This document shows, piece by piece, positions 18,271 to 27,761 of a stretch of 64,000 nucleotides of DNA. How positions within the stretch are numbered: position 1 is the stretch's first letter; each line of letters begins with the position of its first letter. Position numbers and translations under genes: made by a program. Below the pieces are notes generated by a model that searched no databases, was not told the DNA's origin, and worked only from the letters and a program-made list of their open reading frames with translations. The DNA is from Methylocystis rosea SV97 (GTDB lineage Bacteria > Pseudomonadota > Alphaproteobacteria > Rhizobiales > Beijerinckiaceae). Location: NCBI RefSeq assembly GCF_000372845.1, contig NZ_KB889963.1, positions 806,001 to 870,000 of the forward strand, in the 5' to 3' direction.

Positions 18271-20244
18271 TCAGATCGCCGCCTTCTCGATGATATGCGC
18301 GAGATCGGTCATGATGGCGTTGAGGTCGTAGTTCTTCGGCGTGTAGACCGCCGCGACGCCCGCTTCGCGCAGGAGCTTCTCGTCGGCCGGCGGGATGATG
18401 CCGCCGACGACCAGCGGCGCGTCCACGCCCTCCTGCTTCATCAGCTTGATCACTTCATGCGCCAGCGTCACATGCGAACCGGAGAGAATGGAGAGACCGA
18501 TGCAATGCGCGCCTTCCTTCTTCGCGGCCTCGACGAGTTCAGCCGGCGTCGAGCGGATGCCGGCGTAGATCACGTCGAAGCCGGCGTCGCGGGCGCGCAC
18601 CGCGATCTGCTCGGCGCCGTTGGAATGGCCATCGAGGCCCGGCTTGCCGACCAGGAATTTCGCCCGCTTGCCGAGTTTTTGCGACACGCGCTCGACCTCG
18701 CCGCGCACGGCGTCGAGCGCGCCGCCGACCTGACGGGCCGTCGAGGAGACGCCCGTCGGCGCGCGGTATTCCCCAAATACGCCGCGTAAGACATTGCCCC
18801 ATTCGCCGGTGGTGACGCCCGCCTTCGCCGCGGCGATGGACGGTTCGACCATGTTGCGGCCTTCCTTGGCGGCGCGCGCCAGCTCTTCGATGGCGGCCTG
18901 GGCGGCCTTCTGGTCGCGGGCTTCGCGCCAGGCCTTCAGCCGCGAAATCTGCTCGGCTTCGACATGTTCGGGCACGACCATGATCTGGTCGTCGCCCGAG
19001 GCGAGCGGCGACGGCTCGCCGCCGGTGAATTTGTTGACGCCGACGACGATCTGCTCGCCGGCCTCGATCGACTCGAGACGCGCCGTATTGGCTTCGACGA
19101 GCTTGCCCTTCATATAGCCGATCTCGACCGCCGCAGCGGCGCCGCCGAGGTCTTCGATCTTCTTGAGTTCGGCCTTCGCCTCCGCCTTCAATTCGGCGAC
19201 CTTGCGGGCGATCTCGGGATTGCCGTCGAAAATGTCGCCATATTCCAGGAGGTCGGTCTCATAGGCCATGATCTGCTGCATGCGCAGCGACCATTGCTGG
19301 TCGAAGGGGCGGGGCAGGCCGAGCGCCTCGTTCCAGGCAGGAAGCTGCACGGCGCGGGCGCGGGCGTTCTTGGAGAGAACGACGGCGAGCATCTCGATCA
19401 GGATGCGATAGACGTTGTTTTCCGGCTGCTGCTCGGTCAGTCCGAGCGAATTGACCTGCACGCCGTATCGGAAGCGGCGGAGCTTCTCGTCCTTCACGCC
19501 GTAGCGCTCGCGCGTGATCTCCTCCCAAAGCTCCGCGAACGCCCGCATTTTGCACAGTTCGGTGACGAAGCGCATGCCGGCGTTGACGAAGAAGGAGATG
19601 CGGCCGACGACCTGAGCGAAGTCTTCCTCAGGCATTCCCGCGGCTTTCACGCCGTCGAGAATGGCGACGGCGGTCGCGAGCGCATAGGCCAATTCCTGCG
19701 ACGGCGTCGCGCCCGCTTCCTGCAGATGGTAGGAGCAGACGTTCATCGGATTGAACTTGGGGCATTCCTTCGTGGTGAAGAGAATGAGGTCTTGCGTGAG
19801 GCGCAGCGACTGCGTCGGCGGAAACACATAGGAGCCGCGTGACAGATATTCCTTGATGATGTCGTTTTGCGTCGTGCCCTGCAGTTTTGCGCGCGGCGCG
19901 CCCTGTTCCTCGGCGGCGGCGATATAGAGCGCCATCAGCCACACGGCGGTGGCGTTGATGGTCATCGACGTGTTCATCTCGCCGATCGGAATGCCGTCGA
20001 AGAGCGCGCGCATGTCGCCAAGATGCGAGACCGGCACGCCGACCTTGCCGACCTCGCCGCGCGACAGAATGTGGTCGCAGTCGTAGCCCGTCTGCGTCGG
20101 CAGATCGAAGGCGATGGAGAGACCCGTCTGGCCCTTGGCGAGATTGGAGCGATAGAGCTTATTGGACTCGCTGGCCGTCGAATGGCCGGCGTAAGTGCGA
20201 AACATCCAGGGCTTGTCGCGGCGCGGGGCAGTCGTCTCGGTCAT
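18271..20244 (-). CDS. ecm: Ethylmalonyl-CoA mutase (MeaA type)
   Basis: A 657-residue adenosylcobalamin-dependent mutase converting (2R)-ethylmalonyl-CoA to (2S)-methylsuccinyl-CoA in the ethylmalonyl-CoA pathway for C2 assimilation. The N-terminal barrel domain opens with YRSNLAKGQTGLSIAFDLPT. The C-terminal B12 domain carries the base-off motif DXHXXG in GLDGHSNG near residue 565 and the later GLSILSGSH loop. Overall pattern and length fit MeaA/Ecm better than methylmalonyl-CoA mutase. The pathway partners ccr (22554) and mcd (30554) lie nearby, which supports the call. Confidence 0.93.
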   Translation of the reverse strand: MTETTAPRRDKPWMFRTYAGHSTASESNKLYRSNLAKGQTGLSIAFDLPTQTGYDCDHILSRGEVGKVGVPVSHLGDMRALFDGIPIGEMNTSMTINATAVWLMALYIAAAEEQGAPRAKLQGTTQNDIIKEYLSRGSYVFPPTQSLRLTQDLILFTTKECPKFNPMNVCSYHLQEAGATPSQELAYALATAVAILDGVKAAGMPEEDFAQVVGRISFFVNAGMRFVTELCKMRAFAELWEEITRERYGVKDEKLRRFRYGVQVNSLGLTEQQPENNVYRILIEMLAVVLSKNARARAVQLPAWNEALGLPRPFDQQWSLRMQQIMAYETDLLEYGDIFDGNPEIARKVAELKAEAKAELKKIEDLGGAAAAVEIGYMKGKLVEANTARLESIEAGEQIVVGVNKFTGGEPSPLASGDDQIMVVPEHVEAEQISRLKAWREARDQKAAQAAIEELARAAKEGRNMVEPSIAAAKAGVTTGEWGNVLRGVFGEYRAPTGVSSTARQVGGALDAVRGEVERVSQKLGKRAKFLVGKPGLDGHSNGAEQIAVRARDAGFDVIYAGIRSTPAELVEAAKKEGAHCIGLSILSGSHVTLAHEVIKLMKQEGVDAPLVVGGIIPPADEKLLREAGVAAVYTPKNYDLNAIMTDLAHIIEKAAI

Positions 20245-20409
20245 TATTGCGTCTCCTCCGCTGTTGCGCTTAGCATGAGGGGCGCGGGTGCGGAAGAGAC
20301 GGGCGCTGCGCGGCGGCGAAGGTCAATGCCTACTGTATTGGACCTTTTATTACCGTCGCGCCTTCGTCAAAACGCGAAAAATAGGTCGCCGACTGCGGCA
20401 GGCGCGCTT

Positions 20410-21288
20410 TTAAGGGCTTCTCGGTTGGAGGGGGCCGATCGGCGGAACGTCGATGGGCGGACGACGACGCGCAGCAAGCGTCCCCCAACGATATTCCCAA
20501 TCGAACTTGTCGTCTCCGTTGACGTCGCGGAAGGAAATGAACGCCGTGCCGGTCCCGTTCGGGCGCACGCTGATCTGCTGAAGGTGGTGATCATCGCCGG
20601 AAAAATTGAACCGGAAGCCGCGAATGACGGGCTGACCGGCCGGCATCGAAGCCAGGACACGGTCGTTCGCGCCAGAACCGCTCAGCACGCCAATGTCGGC
20701 GAACTTGTCGCGGGGGACATAAGCATATTGCAGACTCCAGATAAAAGTATCCTCGGGCGGATCGAAGTGCTTGTCACGAAACGTGACCTGTAGCTGGCCA
20801 TTATCTTCCAGCAGGGAAACTTCCTTGAGATGGTGATCGAAGCCGCCCCGGAACGACAATTGAAAGCCCGTCAGGACAAAAACGAAGTCGCCCGCCGGCT
20901 TCTCCAAAGTTGCCGAACAGGAGCCGTTTTCGCTGCATATGTCGAGATTGCGAGAGATCCGCCGTATACGGCTGTCCGAAATATCCTGGTGTGAAATGTT
21001 GAAACAGTAGCTGTCGTCGTCGTCGGGGTTCTTGTCCATGAAACCCAGTCTCATCATTCCCGACGGTAGCCCCGGACCTATAAGAATTTGCTGGATATGA
21101 TGGTCAACGCCAGGATTGAAAGCGAAGCCGAAACGGGACAGCAACGGAACGCTCGTGGGAGAAAACGGCACATCAACCAGGCCGCTACCTGTCTTGCCTA
21201 CATCGACGCAACCGTTCGCTTCCTGGGCGTTTGCGCTCGTCGTAATCAATCCGGCGGCAAAGATCGAGATAATAAAAAGATTTCGCAT
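20410..21288 (-). CDS. Secreted protein with three DHH-motif repeats, function unknown
   Basis: A 292-residue protein with a signal peptide (residues 1-21, ending ANAQ). I do not recognise a family. Three repeats of about 85 residues share GFxFxF-(3-4)-DHH(I/L)xx(I/V), with DHH at residues 62-64, 151-153 and 233-235. In repeats 2 and 3 a TFRD or SFRD segment follows about 18 residues later. The repeats look like beta-strand units, with DHH possibly binding metal. Four Cys are present (residues 27, 95, 118, 124). The tail is Pro/Arg-rich. The gene is alone between ecm and a small TUDOR-like gene. Confidence 0.8.
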   Translation of the reverse strand: MRNLFIISIFAAGLITTSANAQEANGCVDVGKTGSGLVDVPFSPTSVPLLSRFGFAFNPGVDHHIQQILIGPGLPSGMMRLGFMDKNPDDDDSYCFNISHQDISDSRIRRISRNLDICSENGSCSATLEKPAGDFVFVLTGFQLSFRGGFDHHLKEVSLLEDNGQLQVTFRDKHFDPPEDTFIWSLQYAYVPRDKFADIGVLSGSGANDRVLASMPAGQPVIRGFRFNFSGDDHHLQQISVRPNGTGTAFISFRDVNGDDKFDWEYRWGTLAARRRPPIDVPPIGPLQPRSP

Positions 21289-21516
21289 CAGTGCCTCCTA
21301 AAATTGAATGCACGAAGCTGACGTAGGGCAATAAAAGCGAAAGACAAACACAGGCGTTTTCAGTTGCGCTTGATGATGACGGATTTCGACAAAAACAGGA
21401 TTGCGCCCAGAATCACGTGAGCCGGCCCGATCTTCGTTCGGCTCGAGTCTGAGGGATCGCGCGTCAAAGATAGACGACTTGCATTCTATCAGGCGCGTTC
21501 GGGACGAAGCTTTGCG

Positions 21517-21726
21517 CTAATTTTTCTTCAGCGCCTTCGGCTTGTGGATCGCGCGGGCGCCCGTCTTGCCGCTTTCGACCAGATATTGTGGATCGTCCGG
21601 GCTCGCCTCGGCGACATGGCCTTTCACGCGCGCCCGCGCCGTGACCTTCTTGACGACCTTGCCGGTCGTCACTCCCTGGGATGTCTTCCAGCTGACAGGA
21701 TCGCCGGGCTTGAACTTATGCGGCAT
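21517..21726 (-). CDS. Small TUDOR-like (HVA1/DUF2945) protein
   Basis: A 69-residue basic protein with the compact beta-barrel pattern of the hypervirulence-associated TUDOR domain (DUF2945): FKPGDPVSWKTSQGVTTGKV, then VKGHVAEASPDDPQYLVES and a Lys-rich end. These stand-alone domains are common in alphaproteobacterial genomes, often near stress genes, with no established function. It lies 67 bases downstream of the HPF-cold-shock gene on the same strand and could be co-transcribed with it. Confidence 0.85.
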   Translation of the reverse strand: MPHKFKPGDPVSWKTSQGVTTGKVVKKVTARARVKGHVAEASPDDPQYLVESGKTGARAIHKPKALKKN

Positions 21727-21792
21727 GGCGCTGCCTCCGGCCAGAGAACCCCGCTTCCAGGCCTTCCTGAGTTTCAGGTCCTGGGGCCGCGC

Positions 21793-22371
21793 CTATTGCG
21801 AGGTGGGGCGCGGCGCCATTTCGTTCAGCGACTGCACGCGCCTGGCCTGCGGACCCTCCCGGCCTTGGCCTTCCAGAAACGCCACCCGCTCGCCGATTTC
21901 GAGCGCGTCAAAGCCGGGTTCGGCCACGCTATTGCGGTGAAAATAAATCTCGCGTCCATCCTCGCTTTCGAGGAAGCCGAAGCCGTCGGCGCGAAAGACG
22001 CTTTTCACTACGGCCGTCGGCGCCGTCTCGTGATGCTTGACCTTGCCGCGTATCTGGCGCGATTGATCGCGCAACTGCCGCCGCGCCCGCCTGAAGGCGT
22101 CGTTGAGCGCGAACTCGGCGTCCATGAAGCGCTCGTCGGCGTCGGGCGTGCGCTCGACTGACACTTCCCGACCGTCGGGGAGCGCGATGTAGATCGTGAA
22201 ATGATGCTGGCCGCCCGTCCGATGATGGCCGCTCGGCCCCTTGGCGACGACGCGGCAGGCGGTCATGCGCCCATAAACCTTCTCCAGCTGCGCCAGCTTG
22301 GCGACGATCTTGGCGCCCAACTCGGGGCGCGGCTCCATGTCGATGAAATCAATCTCGGGCGCGGTTTCCAT
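21793..22371 (-). CDS. HPF/RaiA-like ribosome-associated domain fused to a cold-shock domain
   Basis: A 192-residue protein. Residues about 5-110 match the hibernation-promoting factor/RaiA fold (IAKLAQLEKVYGRMTACRVV-type helix, then a HHFTIYIALPDG strand). Residues about 124-185 are a cold-shock domain with RNP motifs DGFGFLES and EIYFHRNSV. HPF homologs bind the 30S decoding centre and inactivate ribosomes in stationary phase; the cold-shock domain would add nucleic-acid binding. The fused form occurs in other alphaproteobacteria, but its specific role is unsettled. The TUDOR-like gene follows on the same strand. Confidence 0.9.
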   Translation of the reverse strand: METAPEIDFIDMEPRPELGAKIVAKLAQLEKVYGRMTACRVVAKGPSGHHRTGGQHHFTIYIALPDGREVSVERTPDADERFMDAEFALNDAFRRARRQLRDQSRQIRGKVKHHETAPTAVVKSVFRADGFGFLESEDGREIYFHRNSVAEPGFDALEIGERVAFLEGQGREGPQARRVQSLNEMAPRPTSQ

Positions 22372-22553
22372 CGGGTCTCTTTCTGCCCCCAGGCGCAGAT
22401 AAATAATGCGCCGGCGCTGAAAGGCTTCCTGCAGCTATCGAGAAACACTTGCCGATCCATAGGAATTTCGCGCTATGAAGCGCGCCGTCGCCCTATTATA
22501 AGCTCCGCCGGAACTTTATCGGCGCAAGATTCAAAGTCGGAGGGAACGAAACC

Positions 22554-23807
22554 TTGAGCGAGAAGAAAGACCTCTATGAGATGGGCGAGATTCCGCCGCT
22601 CGGGCATGTTCCCAAGAACATGTACGCCTGGGCGATCCGCAAGGAGCGGCATGGGCCGCCGGAAACCGCCATGCAGCTCGAGGTCTTGCCGACCTGGGAG
22701 CTCGACAGTCACGACGTGCTAGTGCTCGTGATGGCGGCTGGCGTCAATTACAACGGCGTCTGGGCGTCGCTGGGCGAGCCGGTGTCGACCCTCGACGTCC
22801 ACAAGAATCCCTATCATGTCGCCGGCTCCGACGCCTCGGGCATCGTCTGGGCGGTCGGTTCCAAGGTGAAGCGCTGGAAGGTCGGCGACGAGGTCATCAT
22901 CCACTGCAACCAGGATGATGGGGACGACGAAGAGTGCAACGGCGGCGATCCGATGTTCTCGCCCTCGCAGCGCATCTGGGGCTATGAGACGCCGGACGGG
23001 TCCTTCGCCCAGTTCTGCCGCGTCCAGGACCGCCAGCTCATGGAGCGGCCGAAGCATCTCACCTGGGAGGAGGCGGCCTGCTACACCTTAACGCTCGCCA
23101 CCGCCTATCGCATGCTCTTCGGCCATGCGCCGCACCAGTTGAAGCCCGGCGACAATGTGCTCGTCTGGGGCGCCTCTGGCGGTCTTGGCGTCTTCGCCGT
23201 GCAGCTCTGCGCCGCCTCGGGCGCCAACGCCATCGGCGTCATCTCGGATGAGAGTAAGCGCGACTACGTGCTCTCGCTCGGCGCCAAGGGCGTCATCAAC
23301 CGCAAGGACTTCAAGTGCTGGGGCCAGTTGCCGAAGGTCAACACGCCCGAGTTCAACGAATGGACAAAGAACGCCCGCGCCTTCGGCAAGGCGATCTGGG
23401 ACATCACCGGCAAGAAGGACGTCGACATCGTCTTTGAGCATCCGGGCGAACAGACGTTCCCGGTCTCCTGCCTCGTGGTGAAGCGCGGCGGCATGGTGGT
23501 GTTCTGCGCCGGCACGACCGGCTTCAACCTCACCTTCGACGCCCGCTATGTCTGGATGCGCCAGAAGCGCATCCAGGGTTCGCATTTCGCGCATCTGAAG
23601 CAGGCGTCGGCCGCCAATCGCTTCGTGCTGGACCGGCGCGTCGACCCCTGCATGTCGGAAGTCTTCTCCTGGGAGAAGATTCCTCTCGCCCACACCAAGA
23701 TGTGGAAGAACGAACATGCGCCGGGCAATATGGCGGTGCTGGTGATGTCGCCAAAGCCCGGCTTGCGCACGGTCGAGGATGTGACGGACGCCTATAAGCA
23801 GAAGTAG
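22554..23807 (+). CDS. ccr: Crotonyl-CoA carboxylase/reductase
   Basis: A 417-residue NADPH-dependent enzyme that reductively carboxylates crotonyl-CoA to ethylmalonyl-CoA, the defining step of the ethylmalonyl-CoA pathway. The medium-chain dehydrogenase fold is clear, with the nucleotide motif VWGASGGLGVFAVQL near residue 205. Residues matching the family's CO2 pocket appear present: Asn in NYNGVWA, Glu in GYETPDGSF and His in GSHFAHL. The start is a TTG at 22554, supported by GGAGGG at 22539-22544; no upstream ATG fits. A strong terminator follows. Confidence 0.95.
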   Translation: MSEKKDLYEMGEIPPLGHVPKNMYAWAIRKERHGPPETAMQLEVLPTWELDSHDVLVLVMAAGVNYNGVWASLGEPVSTLDVHKNPYHVAGSDASGIVWAVGSKVKRWKVGDEVIIHCNQDDGDDEECNGGDPMFSPSQRIWGYETPDGSFAQFCRVQDRQLMERPKHLTWEEAACYTLTLATAYRMLFGHAPHQLKPGDNVLVWGASGGLGVFAVQLCAASGANAIGVISDESKRDYVLSLGAKGVINRKDFKCWGQLPKVNTPEFNEWTKNARAFGKAIWDITGKKDVDIVFEHPGEQTFPVSCLVVKRGGMVVFCAGTTGFNLTFDARYVWMRQKRIQGSHFAHLKQASAANRFVLDRRVDPCMSEVFSWEKIPLAHTKMWKNEHAPGNMAVLVMSPKPGLRTVEDVTDAYKQK

Positions 23808-23831
23808 GCTTTTCGGCCTGGAGAAAATTCG

Positions 23832-23861
23832 CGGCGCGTCGGGAAACCGGCGCGCCGTTTT
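23832..23861 (+). terminator. Intrinsic terminator after ccr
   Basis: A 7-bp stem CGGCGCG/CGCGCCG with a 12-base loop is followed directly by TTTT. It starts 25 bases after the ccr stop. The rest of the gap up to 24106 shows no gene. Confidence 0.75.
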
Positions 23862-24106
23862 CGTCATATTCGGATGCGGCGAAAAGCATCCGAAAGGGGC
23901 TGCCTTTGAACGGGCGGGCCGACCATGGCGTATCGGGCTCTCGTCCCGATCCTTGCGTCAGGCCGCAGATGGCGGCGAGAAGAAGTGACGCGTCGCCCGC
24001 GCGCTTGACCGCCCTGACGCAATGATGCAGATTTGAGGCAGAAATCATACTTGACGCTGGCGCGGGGCCACACGCGCCGGCAGCGAGCCGTAAGGCGGAT
24101 GCGGCC

Positions 24107-24823
24107 ATGCTCGAAGCGTGCAATCTCACCAAGCGTTACGACGGCGCGGACTCGCCGGCGCTCGATCGTCTCAATCTGACCGTGCCGGCGGGCGAGGTGT
24201 TTTGCCTGCTCGGTCCGAACGGCGCCGGCAAGACGACGACCGTCAATCTCTTCTTGAATTTCATCGCGCCGACCGCAGGTCAGGCGCTCGTCTGCGGCGT
24301 CGACGCCGCGGTTGATCCCTCCGCGGCGCGCGCGCTTCTCGCCTATATCCCGGAGCAGGTGATGCTCTACGGCGCGCTGACGGGCCTCGAGAATCTGCAA
24401 TATTTCACGGAAATCTCCGGCGCCGAGGCGCCGCACGAGACGCTTCGCTCCTTGCTCGCCGCCGCCGGACTGCCCCGCGACGCCTTCGATCGTCCCGTGC
24501 GCGGCTATTCCAAGGGCATGCGCCAGAAGGTCGGCGTCGCCATCGCGCTCGCGCGCCGCGCGCAGGCGCTGGTGCTTGATGAGCCGACCTCCGGCCTCGA
24601 TCCGCTCGCGGCGAATGAGTTCGCCGCGCTGATCGAGCGGCTGCGCAAGGACGGCATGGCGGTGCTGATGGTCACGCATGACCTCTTCCTCGCCAAGCAA
24701 TGCGGCACGAAGATCGGCATCATGGCGCAGGGCCGGCTCGCGTCGGTCTTTGGCGCCGATGACGTCGACCATCTCGGGCTGGAGCGCGCCTATCTCGATC
24801 TCTTCGCGAGCGCGGCGGCGTGA
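24107..24823 (+). CDS. ABC transporter ATP-binding protein
   Basis: A 238-residue ATPase subunit. Walker A is LLGPNGAGKTTT (residues about 34-45), the signature region is GYSKGMRQKVGVA, and Walker B is ALVLDEPTSGLDP, followed by the switch His in VTHDLF. This is the pattern of ABC-2 exporters. The GTG of the first permease overlaps its stop, so the three-gene set 24107-27761 is one operon. The substrate is unknown. Confidence 0.93.
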   Translation: MLEACNLTKRYDGADSPALDRLNLTVPAGEVFCLLGPNGAGKTTTVNLFLNFIAPTAGQALVCGVDAAVDPSAARALLAYIPEQVMLYGALTGLENLQYFTEISGAEAPHETLRSLLAAAGLPRDAFDRPVRGYSKGMRQKVGVAIALARRAQALVLDEPTSGLDPLAANEFAALIERLRKDGMAVLMVTHDLFLAKQCGTKIGIMAQGRLASVFGADDVDHLGLERAYLDLFASAAA

Positions 24824-26298
24824 GCGATCTCGCCCTCGCCCCGCTCGCCGCGACTGCGCCGGCGAAGAGCCGCTGGCGCGTCGTGCGCGCCGTCGCCGCC
24901 AAGGAATGGCTGGAGCTGTTCCGCGACCGGCGCCTCGTCTGGCTTTGCGCCTTCATTATGGCGCTGATGCTCGCCGCGCTCGCCTTCGGCTATGTCGAGA
25001 ACGCCCGCATCCTGCGCGAGCGCGACGCGGCGGCGCAGGCCGATCGCGAGCTTTGGGTCGGACAGAGCGCCAAGAATCCGCACGCCGCCGCGCATTTCGG
25101 CCAATACGCTTTCAAGCCCTTAAGCCCGCTGGCGCTCGCCGATCCCGGCGTCGACGCCTATGTCGGCTCGGCGGTGTGGCTCGAGGCGCATAAGCAGAAC
25201 GAGACCCAGTTCAAACAGGCGCGCGACGGCGGCGTCGGCGCGCGGCTCGGCTCGCTATCGCTCGCCTTCATCCTGCAGACGATCGCGCCGCTCATCGTCA
25301 TCTTGATGGGCTTTGCAAGCTTCTCGGGCGAGCGCGAAAGCGGCACGCTGAAACAGCTGCTCAGCGTCGGCGCGCGGCCGCGCGACATTCTGGCCGGCAA
25401 GGCGCTCGCGCTCATCGGCGCCATTTTCGCGCTGCTCGCGCCGGCCTTCATCGGCGCGGCGCTCGCGCTTTTCTTCTTCGTCGATCGCGAACGCCTGTCG
25501 CTCGCCGATCAATTCCTTCGTCTCGGCGCGCTCGGCGCCGCCTATGCCGCCTATCTCGCGGGCTTCGCTTTTCTCGCGCTCGGCGTTTCGGCTTTGGCGA
25601 GAAACTCCCGCGCGGCGCTCGTCACGCTGCTCGCCTTCTGGCTGGCCAATTCCTTTCTCGCGCCGCGGCTTGCGACCGACGCGGCGCGCGCCTTCGCGCC
25701 GACGCCGACATGGCAAGAATTTCGCTCCGGTATCGCGCAGGACAAGGCGAAGACATTCGGCCATGACGAAAGTCATCCGGCCTTCGTCGCCTTCCGCGAC
25801 GAGACGCTGAAGAAATATGGCGTGTCGCGGATCGAGGATTTGCCGGTCAGCTTCCGCGGCCTCTCGCTGCGCAAGGACGACGAGGCCGGCTATGCGATCT
25901 TCGATCGCCACTTCGGCGCGCTGCAGTCGGCCTTCGACCGTCAGGACGCGCTGCGCGCCGCGCCCGGCTTTCTGTTTCCGCTGCTGGCGCTGCGGCCGAT
26001 CTCGATGGCCTTCGCCGGCGTCGACAGCCGCAGCCAGTTCGATTTCGCCACGGCGGCCGAGGCGCACCGGCGCGACATTCAAAATCAGGTCAGCGACAAC
26101 ATCATCCATTTCGCCCACGACAATCGTTACGTCGCGGGGCCGGAGCTGTGGCGAAAGATCGCCTCCTTCGCCTATCGTGCGCCCGGCGCGGTCTTCGCCC
26201 TCGGCTACAGCGCGCTCCCCATTATCGGCCTGTTAGCCTGGCTCGCGCTCGCTTGCGCTTTCGCGCTCTTCGCGGCGCGGCGTCTGCGGCCGGTATGA
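24820..26298 (+). CDS. ABC-2 type permease with large extracytoplasmic insert (DUF3526-like), first copy
   Basis: A 492-residue membrane subunit starting at a GTG overlapping the ATPase stop. One helix near residue 40 is followed by a periplasmic stretch of about 110 residues. Four helices come next (about 145-300; FASFSGERESGTLKQLLSVG is the conserved ABC-2 cytoplasmic loop), then a second large loop of about 150 residues and a last helix. This plan fits the DUF3526 group of ABC-2 permeases. The paralogous subunit follows with a 4-base ATGA overlap, so the transporter is probably a heterodimer. Confidence 0.85.
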   Translation: MSDLALAPLAATAPAKSRWRVVRAVAAKEWLELFRDRRLVWLCAFIMALMLAALAFGYVENARILRERDAAAQADRELWVGQSAKNPHAAAHFGQYAFKPLSPLALADPGVDAYVGSAVWLEAHKQNETQFKQARDGGVGARLGSLSLAFILQTIAPLIVILMGFASFSGERESGTLKQLLSVGARPRDILAGKALALIGAIFALLAPAFIGAALALFFFVDRERLSLADQFLRLGALGAAYAAYLAGFAFLALGVSALARNSRAALVTLLAFWLANSFLAPRLATDAARAFAPTPTWQEFRSGIAQDKAKTFGHDESHPAFVAFRDETLKKYGVSRIEDLPVSFRGLSLRKDDEAGYAIFDRHFGALQSAFDRQDALRAAPGFLFPLLALRPISMAFAGVDSRSQFDFATAAEAHRRDIQNQVSDNIIHFAHDNRYVAGPELWRKIASFAYRAPGAVFALGYSALPIIGLLAWLALACAFALFAARRLRPV

Positions 26299-27761
26299 GC
26301 GCGCCCGTGTCTTCCGCTTTCCTCGCTGGCTTGCGGTTCGAGGCGCGCATGATGCGCCGCGACGGCGCCATATGGTTCGCGCTGCTGGCGCTGGCGGGCG
26401 TCGCGCTTTTTGCGCTGGCAATGGGCGCCTCGCGCGTCGTGTCGCAACAGGCGGCGATCGCGGGCGCCCGCGCCGACGAGACGCAGCGCCTGACAAACCT
26501 CCAGAAGACGCTGGCGCAATTGCAGCAGGGCGAGACGCAGGGAAAGCCGGCGCCGGAGCCGCCCCCCTATCGTGATCCGCGCAACGCCGCCTTCATGGGC
26601 GGCGGGCCTGCCGCGGCGGTCGCCGCGCTCGCGCCCGCGCCCTTGGCGCTCGTCGCCACAGGGCAGAGCGATCTTCTGCCACCCGCCGTCCGGGTGACGA
26701 CCGGCTCGAAAGACAGTTTTCTCTTCGCCGACGAGATCGACAATCCGGCGAATCTGATGTCGGGGGCGACCGATCTCGCCTTTGTCGTCGTCTTCGTCTA
26801 TCCGCTCGTCATTCTGGCGATGGCCTTCAATCTGCTCGCCGGCGAGCGCGAGCAGGGAACGCTGGCGATGAATCTGGCCTCGGCGCGCCGGCCCAGCGCC
26901 GCGCTCGCCGGCAAGCTGACGGCGCGCATCGCCGCGCCGGTCCTCGCCACGCTTCTCGCGGTCGCGGCAGGCGTATGGATATTCGCCGGCTGGGAGCGGC
27001 TCGCGACGCCCGGCTTCGCCGTGCTGCTCGTTGTCGTGCTGCTCTACGGTCTCTTCTGGGCGGCGTTGGCGGCCGCGGTCGACGGGCTGGGCCGGAGCTC
27101 CGCCTTCAACGCGCTGACGCTGATCGGCGCCTGGGTGGCGATCACCATGATCCTGCCAGCCGCGATCAACAGCCTCGCCGCTTTCGCCCATCCCGCGCCC
27201 TCGCGAACCGACATGGTGCTCGCGGCCCGGGCGGCCTCGATCGACGCCGACCGCGCCCGCGACGCCTCGCTCGCGCGCTACGCCCAGGAACATGGCGACG
27301 CGGAAAAGCCAGCCGGCGGTCCGCAGGAGATGACGCTGCGGCGTCTGGCGACGCAGGAGGCGGCCTTTCAGCGCGTCGAGGCGATCGTCGCCGAGCATGA
27401 CGCGCAGCTTGCGCGCCAGCGCGACATGGTGGACAGGCTCGGCTATCTCTCGCCGGCCTACCTAACCTATCAGGCGCTCGCCGACATCGCGGGTTCGGGG
27501 GAAACGCGCTATCGCGCCTTTCTCGATCGCATCCGCGACTTCCACGTCAATTGGCGTGAGTTCTTCCTTTCGCGCGCCAAGGCCGGCGCGTCGCTGACGG
27601 CGCAGGATTACGCGGCGATGCCGAAATTTACGCAGGCGGATGAAGAGTTGATGGGGCCTGCGCCGACCGGACATGCCGGCGCGCTCATCGGCGTCGCGCT
27701 GCCGGCGCTGCTGCTCGCGGCGCTCGCCTTGCGCGGCTATCGGCGCGCCGCGCCGCGATAA
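26295..27761 (+). CDS. ABC-2 type permease with large extracytoplasmic insert, second copy
   Basis: A 488-residue paralog of the preceding permease with the same layout: a first helix near residues 25-45, a Gln/Pro-rich loop, then helices around LVILAMAFNLLAGEREQGTL, the conserved loop. A large loop and a final helix near the C-terminus follow. The ATG at 26295 overlaps the previous stop (ATGA) and fits the permease N-terminus; the frame is open further upstream but that is the shadow of the first permease. The two subunits and the ATPase would form one exporter. Confidence 0.85.
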   Translation: MSAPVSSAFLAGLRFEARMMRRDGAIWFALLALAGVALFALAMGASRVVSQQAAIAGARADETQRLTNLQKTLAQLQQGETQGKPAPEPPPYRDPRNAAFMGGGPAAAVAALAPAPLALVATGQSDLLPPAVRVTTGSKDSFLFADEIDNPANLMSGATDLAFVVVFVYPLVILAMAFNLLAGEREQGTLAMNLASARRPSAALAGKLTARIAAPVLATLLAVAAGVWIFAGWERLATPGFAVLLVVVLLYGLFWAALAAAVDGLGRSSAFNALTLIGAWVAITMILPAAINSLAAFAHPAPSRTDMVLAARAASIDADRARDASLARYAQEHGDAEKPAGGPQEMTLRRLATQEAAFQRVEAIVAEHDAQLARQRDMVDRLGYLSPAYLTYQALADIAGSGETRYRAFLDRIRDFHVNWREFFLSRAKAGASLTAQDYAAMPKFTQADEELMGPAPTGHAGALIGVALPALLLAALALRGYRRAAPR

